A stretch of 64,000 bases of DNA from COE1 sp949066965 (GTDB lineage Bacteria > Bacillota > Clostridia > Lachnospirales > Lachnospiraceae): the NCBI GenBank assembly GCA_949066965.1, contig CARTDA010000009.1, positions 1 to 64,000 on the forward strand, read 5' to 3'. Position 1 is the first letter of the stretch. The number at the start of each line of letters is the position of its first letter. The position numbers and the translations under genes are program-made. Below are positions 22,463 through 30,850 of this stretch, in pieces. The notes beneath the pieces are model-generated. The model saw nothing but the letters and a program-made list of their open reading frames with translations. It ran no database searches and was not told where the DNA came from.

Positions 22463-23749
22463 CTACTTATCGACTGCGTTGTCCAGGACGAAATCAACAG
22501 CCTTCTTGATTGCGAGGTCTTCCCTGATAGCCTTCTGCTCAAACTCACCAACCATCTCGGTAAGCTTATCCACATCCATCTTGTAAGCCTCTGCCATCCG
22601 CTCGATTTCCGCCTTGTACTCGTCCTCGCTGACTTCTATGTTCTCTGCCTTTGCCACTGCCTCAAGCACAAGCCTTGACTGGATTCTCTGCTCTGCCTGC
22701 GGCTTCATCTGCTCCAGAAAAGCCTCCTTTGTAAGTCCCGTAAACTGGAAATACTGGTCGATTGAGATGCCCTGCATCTGGATTCTCTGGGCAAAGTCAT
22801 CCGCCATCTGGCGCTGCTGTGTCGCAATCATCGCGTCAGGAATGTCCATCTTCGCGTCGGCAACAATTGCCTCAACGACCTTTTCCTCCTTCACGTTTCT
22901 TGCTTCTTTTTCTTTCTTCGCAGCAAGATTCTTTCTGACATCCTCCCTGTACTCGTCAAGCGTATCAAACTCCGACACCTCGCTTGCAAATTCATCGTCG
23001 AGCTCCGGAAGCTGTTTTTCCTTGATTTCCCTTACCGTGCACTTGAACACGGCAGGCTTTCCTGCAAGCTCCTCTGCCTGGTAGTCCTCCGGGAACGTGA
23101 CATTTATCTCTGTCTCCTTGTCAATCTCTGCACCGATTAGCTGTTCCTCAAATCCCGGGATGAATGTGCCGGAACCAATTGTCAGGGAATAATTCTCACC
23201 CTTGCCGCCCTCAAAAGCAACGCCATCCACGAAGCCCTCAAAGTCAAGCACTGTCATGTCGCCGTCTTTTACAGCTCTGTCCTCCACTGAGACTGTTCTC
23301 GCATTGTAGTCGCGCTCCTTGTCAATCTCTGCCGCCACTTCCTCGTCGGTGACAGTAAGGTCTGCCTTCTCCACCTCGATGCCCTTGTACTTTCCGAGGG
23401 TAACCTCTGGCTTCAGCGCCACTTCCGCAGTAAAGATAAACGGCTTTCCTGCCTCTATCTGTGTGACATCGATTACAGGCTGTGACACAATCTCTTCCGT
23501 GCATTCATCTACAGCCTTAGCGTAAGCCGAAGGAATGATGATATTCGCCGCATCCTCATAGAATACCTCCTTGCCATACATCTGTTCAATCATCTTGCGG
23601 GGCACTTTGCCCTTACGGAATCCCGGAATGCTGAGCTTGTTCTTATTTTTCTGGAAAGCTTTCTCAACAGCTTCCTCAAACTCCTCAAAAGGCACTTCTA
23701 TCGTAAGCTTCGCCATATTTCCTTCTAACTTTTCTACCTGTAAACTCAT
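22463..23749 (-). CDS. tig: Trigger factor
   Basis: 428 residues: N-terminal ribosome-binding domain with GFRKGKVPRKM near 43-53, central FKBP-type peptidyl-prolyl isomerase domain (about 150-240), and a helical C-terminal chaperone domain. Ribosome-associated folding factor for nascent chains. I chose ATG 23749 (MSLQVEKLEG), 11 nt after GGAGG; ATG 23758 would be only 3 nt after it. Heads the tig-clpP-clpX cluster. Confidence 0.95.
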   Translation of the reverse strand: MSLQVEKLEGNMAKLTIEVPFEEFEEAVEKAFQKNKNKLSIPGFRKGKVPRKMIEQMYGKEVFYEDAANIIIPSAYAKAVDECTEEIVSQPVIDVTQIEAGKPFIFTAEVALKPEVTLGKYKGIEVEKADLTVTDEEVAAEIDKERDYNARTVSVEDRAVKDGDMTVLDFEGFVDGVAFEGGKGENYSLTIGSGTFIPGFEEQLIGAEIDKETEINVTFPEDYQAEELAGKPAVFKCTVREIKEKQLPELDDEFASEVSEFDTLDEYREDVRKNLAAKKEKEARNVKEEKVVEAIVADAKMDIPDAMIATQQRQMADDFAQRIQMQGISIDQYFQFTGLTKEAFLEQMKPQAEQRIQSRLVLEAVAKAENIEVSEDEYKAEIERMAEAYKMDVDKLTEMVGEFEQKAIREDLAIKKAVDFVLDNAVDK

Positions 23750-23895
23750 TTGTTTCATTTCCTCCTTGCATATTATGCGTTTTCGCAGCTATTCAGTACT
23801 CCTGTAGTCACGATTTCTTTTATTGATACCTGTCCAATACGATTGCCACGTATAAAAATACCTTGTGTATTTACAAAGTATACAGTCATTTTAAA

Positions 23896-23904
23896 ATTAT
23901 ATCA
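23896..23904 (-). promoter_or_regulatory. Putative extended -10 promoter of tig
   Basis: TGATATAAT on the minus strand, an exact extended -10 (TGnTATAAT), about 150 bp before the tig start. No good -35 box accompanies it. Confidence 0.4.
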
Positions 23905-23952
23905 TAGGCTTACCAAAAATAAAAGACCGAATTTTACAATTTTTATAGTAAA

Positions 23953-24050
23953 TCGAGTAGGGAATACTTTCCCTGCTCGCGCGCCGGGCGTCCGTCAGCG
24001 AACCGATTTATCGGTTTGATGACATATTTCATTTGGACACCCGTGTGCAC
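23953..24050. repeat. Two-hairpin repeat (family 2, locus 2)
   Basis: GAGTAGGGAA ... CCCTGCTC, then the CGCGCGCCGGGC segment shared with locus 1, then CGTCCGTCAG ... TGACATATTTCATTTGGAC. Relative to locus 1 the inner stem is extended by AACCGAT-TT-ATCGGTT, keeping the pairing. It ends at the T-tract of the spore-protein terminator. With that terminator and the tig promoter it fills the 357-bp gap at 23750-24106. Confidence 0.85.
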
Positions 24051-24092
24051 AAAAGAAGGGGATGCGGTTTTTACACCACATCCCCCTCTTTC
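24051..24092 (-). terminator. Terminator of the spore protein gene
   Basis: GGGGATGCGGT (24058-24068) pairs with ACCACATCCCC (24075-24085); on the minus strand it is followed by TTCTTTTG, 15-50 bp after the stop codon. Confidence 0.8.
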
Positions 24093-24106
24093 TGCCGGGT
24101 CTTTTC

Positions 24107-24310
24107 TTATTTGATAGACTCCTCGTAGCTCTTTACCATCCTTCTTACCATCTCTCCGCCGATGCTTCCTGCCTCGCGGGATGTGAGGTCACCGTTGTAG
24201 CCTTCCTTCAGGTTTACACCAAGCTCTGAAGCTACCTCTGTCTTAAAACGATCCATTGCTGCCTTAGCTTCTGGAACTTCTACTCTGTTTGATCTGCTCT
24301 GTGATGACAT
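24107..24310 (-). CDS. Alpha/beta-type small acid-soluble spore protein
   Basis: 67 residues with both SASP signature regions: MDRFKTEVASELGV and, later, GDLTSREAGSIGGEMVRRMV, the latter around the GPR protease-type site further upstream. These proteins coat and protect DNA in dormant spores. Monocistronic with its own terminator. A sigma-G-like promoter (24405-24433) precedes it. Good evidence that the organism sporulates or descends from a sporulator. Confidence 0.95.
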   Translation of the reverse strand: MSSQSRSNRVEVPEAKAAMDRFKTEVASELGVNLKEGYNGDLTSREAGSIGGEMVRRMVKSYEESIK

Positions 24311-24404
24311 AATTTTTTACCTCCGTTAATCAATTTTGTTCTTTTCATTTTCAAATTTTATAATCTATTTTGAAAGACAAGCTTTTTGTCGCTTATCTTA
24401 ATCC

Positions 24405-24433
24405 TAGTATTAACGGAGTCATTTTTTTTATGA
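24405..24433 (-). promoter_or_regulatory. Putative forespore (sigma-G/F) promoter of the SASP gene
   Basis: On the minus strand TCATA (24429-24433), a 17-bp spacer and AATACTA (24405-24411) resemble the GnATA/CATAnTA sigma-G consensus. The leader would be about 85 nt. Confidence 0.4.
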
Positions 24434-24488
24434 ATGGTAGTTTTTTACTAAAATGTCAATTTAAAACGATGCCGGTTCAGCTGAACTG

Positions 24489-25577
24489 TTACCTGATTCC
24501 CTTGAAATTCCGGTAGATTCGCATGAATACGCGAATGATGTCGGGGTCAAACACGATGCCCGCCTTCTCTTCCATGTATTCAAGCGTCTTATCCAATGGA
24601 ATCGGCTTTTTGTACCGCCTTTCACCAATCATTGCGTCAAAAACATCGACCGTCTTGACAATCCGCGCCGAGAGCGGAATCTCATATCCTTTTAAGCCTT
24701 TCGGGTATCCTGACCCGTCCCAGCACTCATGATGGTGCCATGCAATGTCAATCGCCATCTCGATAAAATCATTTTTTTCAACACCCTCGTAAATATCCAT
24801 CAGTGTCCTGGCGCCCAGCTCGGCGTGCGTACACATGATTTTGCGCTCCTCCTTGTCAAGCGGCGCATTCTTCAGCAGGATGTTATCCGGTATCAACAGT
24901 TTTCCGATATCATGAAGTCCCGAGCTTGACTCGATGGTGTCTATAAAGTCGTCTGTCACCTGATCCTCAAATTTCGGCGAAAGCTGCATGCCTTCCGCGA
25001 GAATTCTGCTGTTATACAAGATATTTTTATAGTGGGAATCCGACACATTCTCTTTACTCTCCACAAGCCTTGCCAGCGCTGTCATAAAATTTTTCTGCTC
25101 GACCCTGAGCTTCTCCATCTGCCGTGCCACGACAAGATTGAGCTGCCTGTTATTTTCCTCCAGATCCTTCTGCATAAAGTAAATTTTCAGGTGTGTGGAG
25201 ATACGCATCTCAACTTCTGTTTTTTCAAACGGCTTTGGTATGTAATCGACTGCCCCAAGTTCAAATCCTTTGCTGATATCCGAAGCGGTATCCATCGCCG
25301 ATATAAATATCACCGGAATATCCTTTGTGTATGGGTCATTTTTCAGCATAGTACAAAATGTAAAGCCATCTGTCTCAGGCATGGAAATATCTGACAGGAT
25401 AATCCTCGGCAGCACCTCACTGTCTTCAATGATTTTCAATGCCTCCTTCACGCTCTGCGCAAGCAGCGGCTGATATCCCATGTTCTTTATAATCTCCTCA
25501 AGGATAATCAGATTTACCTCGACGTCATCGACCACAAGTATCCTGATATCATTCTTATTTTGCGATGTCCTATCCAT
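24489..25577 (-). CDS. Response regulator with HD-GYP output (c-di-GMP phosphodiesterase)
   Basis: 362 residues. The receiver domain (about 10-130) has the DD pair in LVVDDVEVN, phospho-acceptor Asp63 in ILSDISMPETDG and Lys in PKPFEK. A coiled segment (130-175) leads to an HD-GYP domain with GLHDIGKLLIPDNILLK, HHECWDGSGYPKGLKG and ARIVKTVDVFDAM. HD-GYP domains hydrolyse cyclic di-GMP. Last gene of the cheR-led operon, 4 bp after the kinase that is its natural phosphodonor. Confidence 0.9.
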   Translation of the reverse strand: MDRTSQNKNDIRILVVDDVEVNLIILEEIIKNMGYQPLLAQSVKEALKIIEDSEVLPRIILSDISMPETDGFTFCTMLKNDPYTKDIPVIFISAMDTASDISKGFELGAVDYIPKPFEKTEVEMRISTHLKIYFMQKDLEENNRQLNLVVARQMEKLRVEQKNFMTALARLVESKENVSDSHYKNILYNSRILAEGMQLSPKFEDQVTDDFIDTIESSSGLHDIGKLLIPDNILLKNAPLDKEERKIMCTHAELGARTLMDIYEGVEKNDFIEMAIDIAWHHHECWDGSGYPKGLKGYEIPLSARIVKTVDVFDAMIGERRYKKPIPLDKTLEYMEEKAGIVFDPDIIRVFMRIYRNFKGIR

Positions 25578-25581
25578 ATTA

Positions 25582-27042
25582 TTATATCTCCAGCCCTTCT
25601 ATTTCCGATAGCAGCTGTTCTTTTACTTTGTCCGCATAATCCTTTGCCTTCTCACAGTCAGCCTTTCTGATTGCCATCTCCATGCGGAACGCCATCCGCT
25701 GCAATTCCTTCGAACCGCCGCTGATAAGCTGCTTCAGGGTCGTTGCAAAGCTCTCTGCCTTCTGCCAGTTTTCCATGTCCATGCTGATGTTAAGCTTTTC
25801 AAAGTACTTTTTCAGTTCCCTGACATTGATATCGCTTCCCAGTTCATACATCAAATCCTGCTCGACCGCCATATTATTAATATTGTTGGAATACTTCCAC
25901 TTACGGATGGACGGCTCCTGTGATGCACTTTCCTGCGCCTGCTCCTGCCTCAATTTGATGGTAAACGAAAAAGTAGAGCCTTTGCCCTTTTCACCCTCTG
26001 CCCAGACTTTGCCATGCATCATGTTGACTAGCTCTTTTGTGATGGAGAGTCCCAGTCCCGTACCGCCATATTTTCTGGTTATAGATGCATCTGCCTGCGT
26101 AAAACTCTTAAAGAGTTTATCCTTATCTTCCGGCGAAAGTCCGATACCGGTATCCACAACCATAAAAAACAGCTCGACCACATCATCTATTTTCGTATTT
26201 AATGTTATTTCAATGCCTACATATCCCTGCTCTGTAAATTTGACCGCGTTGGATACAAGGTTGTTCAGTATCTGCGTCAGGCGGAGCTCATCACCGATTA
26301 GCCTGTCGGGAATTTCCGGCGCCACATTCAATGTAAAACGCAGACCCTTGCGCATCGTGAGCATCGTAAACATCTTCTCCATTTTTGACATTAAGTCGTA
26401 AAATGAAAAAGGCTTTTCATCTAGTTGGAATTTTCCTGCCTCAAGTTTTGAAAAATCAAGAATATTATTGATAATTCCCTCCATGGTCGTGCAGCAGTCC
26501 AGTATCATCTTAATGTAATTAATCTTCTGGAAATCCTGTTCTTGCTCCATCATAATCTCGGCATGCCCTTTTATTCCGTTAACCGGTGTGCGCAGTTCGT
26601 GTGTTACATTCGCGACAAAAGCGTCCCGTGCCTTCATCGACTCCTGCATCTGGATTGTCGTCTCCTCCACCTTCGTGATACTTTCCTTGTAGCGGGTCAT
26701 GTCGACGGCGGTGCAGATAATGACCTCGACCCCATCGAAAACCCTCGAAACGACCTTGATTTCAACTGGAAAGCACGTCTTGTTTTTCCGGTAAATCACC
26801 GTTTCAATGACTTCCCCATCCTTCAATTCATCAACCAGTTCGATGTGATTATCCACAACAACAAACACATTTTGAAACAGTTCCCCTATGTATGCGCCTA
26901 TAAGCTCATCGGCACTATATCCGGTGAGTTCCAAAAGCCTGTCATTGCAATAGCCGATACAGCCATGTCCGTCATACCTGATAATACATTCCTGGCTGTT
27001 ATTTAGTATGAAGTAGAAAAATTCTTCACGATTCCTTGGCAT
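25582..27042 (-). CDS. PAS sensor histidine kinase with degenerate HPt-like tail
   Basis: 486 residues, no membrane segment, so a cytosolic kinase. PAS domain (about 7-118), HisKA with His148 in NVTHELRTPVNGI, HATPase_c with NLVSNAVKF, DTGIGL and GGTGLGL boxes. Beyond about residue 385 is a helical C-terminal region (KYFEKLNISMDMENWQ ... ELQRMAFRMEMAIRKADCEK) with the spacing of an HPt bundle but no His where HPt proteins have HxLKG. Its start codon overlaps the cheW stop by one base (TAATG), so the two are coupled. Confidence 0.88.
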   Translation of the reverse strand: MPRNREEFFYFILNNSQECIIRYDGHGCIGYCNDRLLELTGYSADELIGAYIGELFQNVFVVVDNHIELVDELKDGEVIETVIYRKNKTCFPVEIKVVSRVFDGVEVIICTAVDMTRYKESITKVEETTIQMQESMKARDAFVANVTHELRTPVNGIKGHAEIMMEQEQDFQKINYIKMILDCCTTMEGIINNILDFSKLEAGKFQLDEKPFSFYDLMSKMEKMFTMLTMRKGLRFTLNVAPEIPDRLIGDELRLTQILNNLVSNAVKFTEQGYVGIEITLNTKIDDVVELFFMVVDTGIGLSPEDKDKLFKSFTQADASITRKYGGTGLGLSITKELVNMMHGKVWAEGEKGKGSTFSFTIKLRQEQAQESASQEPSIRKWKYSNNINNMAVEQDLMYELGSDINVRELKKYFEKLNISMDMENWQKAESFATTLKQLISGGSKELQRMAFRMEMAIRKADCEKAKDYADKVKEQLLSEIEGLEI

Positions 27043-27554
27043 TATTCTTCCTCATCCTCTTCCTGTTTATCCGTAAAGTCAAGTGAATGGTCACTCAAAA
27101 GTTTAACGGGATCAAGCAGCAGCTTCACACTGTCTCCAACCTTCCCTATCCCACGGATAAACTTTGCCTGTGCATTCGCCTTTGACACATTGGGCGGCGG
27201 AAGAATATCCTCCTCCTCGATAGAAACCACCTCGGAAATCTTCTCGACAATCAGCCCTACCACAACGTTCTGGACATCTACCACAATAATGCAGGTGCGG
27301 TCATTATACTCGAATGCCTGCTTTCCAAAACGGTCTGCCACATCAATAACCGGTATAATCTTACCCCTGAGATTAATCAGTCCCTTTATAAAATGCTCGA
27401 CCTCCGGAATCGGCGCTATCATCTGCATCTGTATGATTTCATTTACATACTTAAGCTCAATGCCAAACACATCACTCCCTATGCAGAAAGTCATATATTT
27501 TCCATGCCGGATATCTTCCTGTTCCATGTCCAGTTCTTCCAAATTCTCTTCCAT
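27042..27554 (-). CDS. CheW-like adaptor protein
   Basis: 170 residues. A CheW fold from about residue 22 (YMTFCIGSDVFGIELKYVNEII ... IPEVEHFIKGLINLRGKIIPVIDV) and acidic tails at both ends. CheW normally bridges chemoreceptors and CheA. The ATG at 27554 has GGGAG 8 nt upstream; the TTG eight codons earlier is less likely. No cheA lies in this operon; the next gene is a PAS/HisKA kinase. Confidence 0.92.
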   Translation of the reverse strand: MEENLEELDMEQEDIRHGKYMTFCIGSDVFGIELKYVNEIIQMQMIAPIPEVEHFIKGLINLRGKIIPVIDVADRFGKQAFEYNDRTCIIVVDVQNVVVGLIVEKISEVVSIEEEDILPPPNVSKANAQAKFIRGIGKVGDSVKLLLDPVKLLSDHSLDFTDKQEEDEEE

Positions 27555-27605
27555 ATCTTCATCTCCCTTTTTACACAAATTTTATGCTTGAATATCCGAT
27601 ATGCT

Positions 27606-27998
27606 TTATATCAGTCCAAGTTTCTCCAACATGCCCCGAAGTTTTTCCACATCAATCGGCTTGGCACAATAAACCGTACAACCCAGTTCAAACGCTTTTT
27701 TGACGTTTTTCTCCTCATTGAGGGCTGTTGTCATAATCACCTTTGCCTGTTTATCCTGTGGTACATTGTGTTCCCTTTCGATTTCCCTGATATTTTTCAG
27801 TGCCTGGTAACCGTCCATAATCGGCATCATTACGTCAAGACATATCAGGTCATAAGGATCATCCTCCTCCAACGCCATCATGAATGCATCAATTGCTTCC
27901 ATGCCGTCGACCGTCACATCGCATTCCCCATATACGGACAAAAATTTAAGGATTGCCTTCCTGCTTGCAAAATCGTCTTCTGCTATCAAAATTCTCAT
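27606..27998 (-). CDS. Single-domain response regulator (CheY-like)
   Basis: 130 residues, one receiver domain: acidic pair in LIAEDDFAS, Asp55 in LICLDVMMPIMDG, Thr in MTTA and Lys in CAKPID. No output domain, so it acts by protein contact. Located between cheB and cheW. Whether it serves the flagellar motor or the neighbouring kinase is not decided by sequence. Confidence 0.9.
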   Translation of the reverse strand: MRILIAEDDFASRKAILKFLSVYGECDVTVDGMEAIDAFMMALEEDDPYDLICLDVMMPIMDGYQALKNIREIEREHNVPQDKQAKVIMTTALNEEKNVKKAFELGCTVYCAKPIDVEKLRGMLEKLGLI

Positions 27999-28020
27999 CT
28001 TCTATGCCTCCTGTTTTGTT

Positions 28021-29040
28021 TTATTGCTTTTTATCCAACAAATAATATATCTTGTGTGGAATCTGATCCAATGGCACCTGCCAGTCCACTGCACCCATTT
28101 CAAATGCCACCTTGGGCATGCCGTACACAATGCATGACTTTTCATCCTGTCCTATCGTGCGCGCCCCGGCTTTCTTCATCGCCAAAAGTCCTTTTGCCCC
28201 ATCGCTTCCCATGCCTGTCATCAGCACTCCGATGGCATCATTTCCCGCAACGCGCGCCACCGATTCAAAAAGCGCATCCACAGACGGACAGTGCCCGGTC
28301 ACCCGTGGTCCATATCTGCATTCCACCTGGTACATTCCATTCACCTTTACGATCCGCATCTGCTTATCCCCAGGCGCCAGAAGTACCTGTCCTGGTTTTA
28401 CCACATCGCCGGATTTTGCCTCTTTGGCAGTAATTTCACCCTCACTGTCAAGTCTCTGTGCAAACATATTCGTAAAGCCCTCCGGCATATGCTGCACCAG
28501 TACAATCCCCGGAATGTCCCTTTTCAGGTTCCTTATGACAGAAGCCACCGCCTCCGTCCCTCCCGTCGAAGCGCCAATTGCAATGATTCCCGTTCCCTTC
28601 GAATTATGGGCAGCCTGATGCACGGGCAAATGCGGAACACTCGCACTTTTTACCGGCTGCCATCCACTGGCTGCCGCAATCCTTTTCAGCCGCTGGCAGA
28701 TGTTTGCATTCTCAAGCAGGGCAGCGTCCTTGTCACAAGCCGCGAAGTCCTTTGCACCGGCATTGTACGCCGCGTCCTCATACGCTTCTTCTGCTATCAC
28801 AAACGCCGTCGTATACCGCTGCGGCATAAGTCTCTCAAGGAATGTGATTCCTTTCATCCGCGGCAGGTCATGACACAAAAGCATGACGTCCGGATTGCAT
28901 TCTATAATTTTGTCCCGTGCAGTGTAGGCATTGTTTGCCTCGGCTGCAACTTCTATCTCAATGTCTGAATCGAGTATTGCCCTGAGACGCCTGTGCATCT
29001 CCAGACTTCCTACAACCAATAGTACCCTTAATTTTCCCAT
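28021..29040 (-). CDS. cheB: CheB-type protein-glutamate methylesterase with a pseudo-receiver
   Basis: 339 residues. The C-terminal methylesterase domain (about 150-335) is intact, with Ser158 in GASTGGTEA, His184 in VQHMPEGFT and Asp280 in GMGSDGA. The N-terminal receiver domain keeps the fold pattern but has lost its chemistry: the acidic pair is VG in LLVVGSLEM, the phospho-acceptor Asp is Cys56 in DVMLLCHDLPRMKG, and the conserved Lys is Cys in KDFAACD. Phospho-activation as in ordinary CheB is thus unlikely. The ATG at 29040 has AGGAAG upstream, inside the cheR 3' end. Confidence 0.9.
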   Translation of the reverse strand: MGKLRVLLVVGSLEMHRRLRAILDSDIEIEVAAEANNAYTARDKIIECNPDVMLLCHDLPRMKGITFLERLMPQRYTTAFVIAEEAYEDAAYNAGAKDFAACDKDAALLENANICQRLKRIAAASGWQPVKSASVPHLPVHQAAHNSKGTGIIAIGASTGGTEAVASVIRNLKRDIPGIVLVQHMPEGFTNMFAQRLDSEGEITAKEAKSGDVVKPGQVLLAPGDKQMRIVKVNGMYQVECRYGPRVTGHCPSVDALFESVARVAGNDAIGVLMTGMGSDGAKGLLAMKKAGARTIGQDEKSCIVYGMPKVAFEMGAVDWQVPLDQIPHKIYYLLDKKQ

Positions 29041-29048
29041 AATTTTCA

Positions 29049-29843
29049 CTACTTCCTGTATATGGAAGGTTTTATATAACGGAATCTTGTGTTACTCTGA
29101 CTCATTGACTCTGTTGACCCGATAAACAGATACCCTCCCGGCGCCATCTTTTCATAAATATTGGCAAGCAGCCGCTCTTTTGTCGGCTCATCAAAATAAA
29201 TCATTACATTCCTGATAAAGACTACATGAAGCGGGTTCCGAAAAGGAAGCGGGTTCATGAGATTAAGCTGTCTGTATATCACCTCTCTCTTAAGCTCTTC
29301 CCGCACCTGATATTCCTCCGGATTAATTTGTTTAAAAAATCTCCGGACATAATTATGCGGCAGCTGCTCAACGGAATTCTTTGCATATACGCCTCTCACT
29401 GCCTTTTCAAGAACCTTTGTGTCGATGTCAGTGGCAAGTATTTTGGTGTCCCACTCCGCATGCTCCAACCCCAGAAAATCCATGCACAGCATCGCAAGCG
29501 TGTACGGTTCCTCCCCTGTCGACGAGGCGGCGCACCATATATGCCAGTCCTTTGTACGGTTTTTCAGTTCTGGCAGCACCTCCTGTTTTAAAAACAAAAA
29601 CTGTTCATACTCCCGCCAAAAATATGTGTGATTTGTGGTGAGGGCATTCATCAGATCCTCTGCCTCGGATCCTGTCGGAAATCTCTCCACACGATCCATA
29701 AACTCATCATATGAATGATATCCCTTCCGCTGCATATAACTGTCAAGCCTTCCCTGAACCAAAACCTTTTTTTCATTCAAGTTAATGCCAGCCTTCTCCT
29801 TCACATAAGCAGCAACTCTTTGAAATTCATGTTCTGTAATCAT
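29049..29843 (-). CDS. cheR: CheR-type protein-glutamate methyltransferase
   Basis: 264 residues. N-terminal helical CheR_N and a SAM methyltransferase domain with TNHTYFWRE, CAASSTGEEPYTLA, ILATDID and FIRNVMIYFD. Methylates receptor glutamates. First gene of the signalling operon; the promoter at 29920-29948 is a consensus sigma-A type, not a flagellar sigma-D type. Start has GAAGG 8 nt upstream. Confidence 0.94.
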   Translation of the reverse strand: MITEHEFQRVAAYVKEKAGINLNEKKVLVQGRLDSYMQRKGYHSYDEFMDRVERFPTGSEAEDLMNALTTNHTYFWREYEQFLFLKQEVLPELKNRTKDWHIWCAASSTGEEPYTLAMLCMDFLGLEHAEWDTKILATDIDTKVLEKAVRGVYAKNSVEQLPHNYVRRFFKQINPEEYQVREELKREVIYRQLNLMNPLPFRNPLHVVFIRNVMIYFDEPTKERLLANIYEKMAPGGYLFIGSTESMSQSNTRFRYIKPSIYRK

Positions 29844-29919
29844 TTGAGAAACCTTCTATCTATCCCTGATTTGCGCGTAATTATCAGTCTATTCCAACAT
29901 TACCCGCACGATATAAATG

Positions 29920-29948
29920 ATTATACCATTGCAATCTTTTATTGTCAA
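29920..29948 (-). promoter_or_regulatory. Consensus sigma-A promoter of the cheR operon
   Basis: On the minus strand TTGACA (29943-29948) and TATAAT (29920-29925), both perfect, 17 bp apart, 77 bp before the cheR start codon. Confidence 0.8.
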
Positions 29949-29985
29949 AATTTTTAGATAAATTTACACATCAGCCTTTGGCAGT

Positions 29986-30540
29986 TCAGCCCTCGAGGTA
30001 GACAATCCCTTTTCCGAGCGTATCTGCTGTTTTTCTGTCTGACAGCGCAGCGATGATTTCAAGTGCAAACGCTATCGCTGTTCCCATGCCGCGGCTTGTG
30101 ATTATGTTGCCTGCCCTCACCACCTTATCATAGCATACTTCGGCGCCTTTGAGTTCTGCCTCCATCCCCGGGTAAATGCATGCCCTTTTCCCCTCAAGAA
30201 GTCCCATATGCCCGAAAATGCTTGGTGCCGCGCAGATTGCCGCAATCAGCTTCCCGCTGTCATAGAATTTCCGGATACCGTCCGTAAGCTTTTTGCACGC
30301 CTCAAGATTTTTTGTCCCCGGCATTCCACCCGGACATACCAGGATGTCAAAGCTATCCAGGTCTGTATCATCTATCCCCGCATCCATCGCCACCGATATC
30401 TTGTGGCTGCCTGTGACGCTGTCCTGATTATCTGTCGAAACACAGACTGCCTCGATTTGGGCGCGACGCAGCAGGTCAACTACGGTAAGCGCCTCGATTT
30501 CCTCGTATCCTGTTCCAAAAAATATTGCTGCCCTCTTCAT
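29986..30540 (-). CDS. DJ-1/PfpI family protein
   Basis: 184 residues. A class I glutamine amidotransferase-like fold with the nucleophile-elbow Cys in LIAAICAAPSIFG and the early Glu in GYEEIEALT, as in DJ-1/YajL (deglycase or chaperone-like activity is reported for the family). The ATG at 30540 is preceded by AAAGGA; the ATG four codons earlier is too close to it. Monocistronic as far as can be seen. Confidence 0.9.
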   Translation of the reverse strand: MKRAAIFFGTGYEEIEALTVVDLLRRAQIEAVCVSTDNQDSVTGSHKISVAMDAGIDDTDLDSFDILVCPGGMPGTKNLEACKKLTDGIRKFYDSGKLIAAICAAPSIFGHMGLLEGKRACIYPGMEAELKGAEVCYDKVVRAGNIITSRGMGTAIAFALEIIAALSDRKTADTLGKGIVYLEG

Positions 30541-30632
30541 GATATAATTCATCCTTTCCTAATTTTAATAGATTGAATAGCGCCCATACTTTTCAATATC
30601 CCTTTACAGTGTGGACATTATTTATCAGCATT

Positions 30633-30704
30633 TTGCCATAATTGCTTCGCAATTATGGCAAGGTCATGCCCATTCGGGCTGGTATAATATCTGATGATAT
30701 TATA
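30633..30704. repeat. Three consecutive hairpins between DJ-1 and GH53 genes
   Basis: TTGCCATAATTGC-TTC-GCAATTATGGCAA (30633-30661, 13-bp perfect stem), GCCC-ATTC-GGGC (30668-30679) and TATAATATC-TGAT-GATATTATA (30683-30704, 9-bp perfect stem). They lie in the 310-bp gap 30541-30850 between divergent genes. The remainder of the gap is AT-rich and holds the GH53 promoter. Confidence 0.6.
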
Positions 30705-30777
30705 TCATATATTTTTAAATATTGAAAGATTTTGCCCCTTTTGTTTCTAAATTTGCTAATTTATATGCTCTTTTTTA

Positions 30778-30786
30778 TGTTATAAT
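30778..30786 (+). promoter_or_regulatory. Extended -10 promoter of the galactanase gene
   Basis: TGTTATAAT, an exact extended -10 motif, 65 bp upstream of the GH53 start codon; no -35 box at standard spacing. Confidence 0.5.
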
Positions 30787-30850
30787 ACAGTTATGGCAAA
30801 AACATTGATTCTGTTAATGAACAATTTTTTTATGAAATCAGGAGGCTGAC

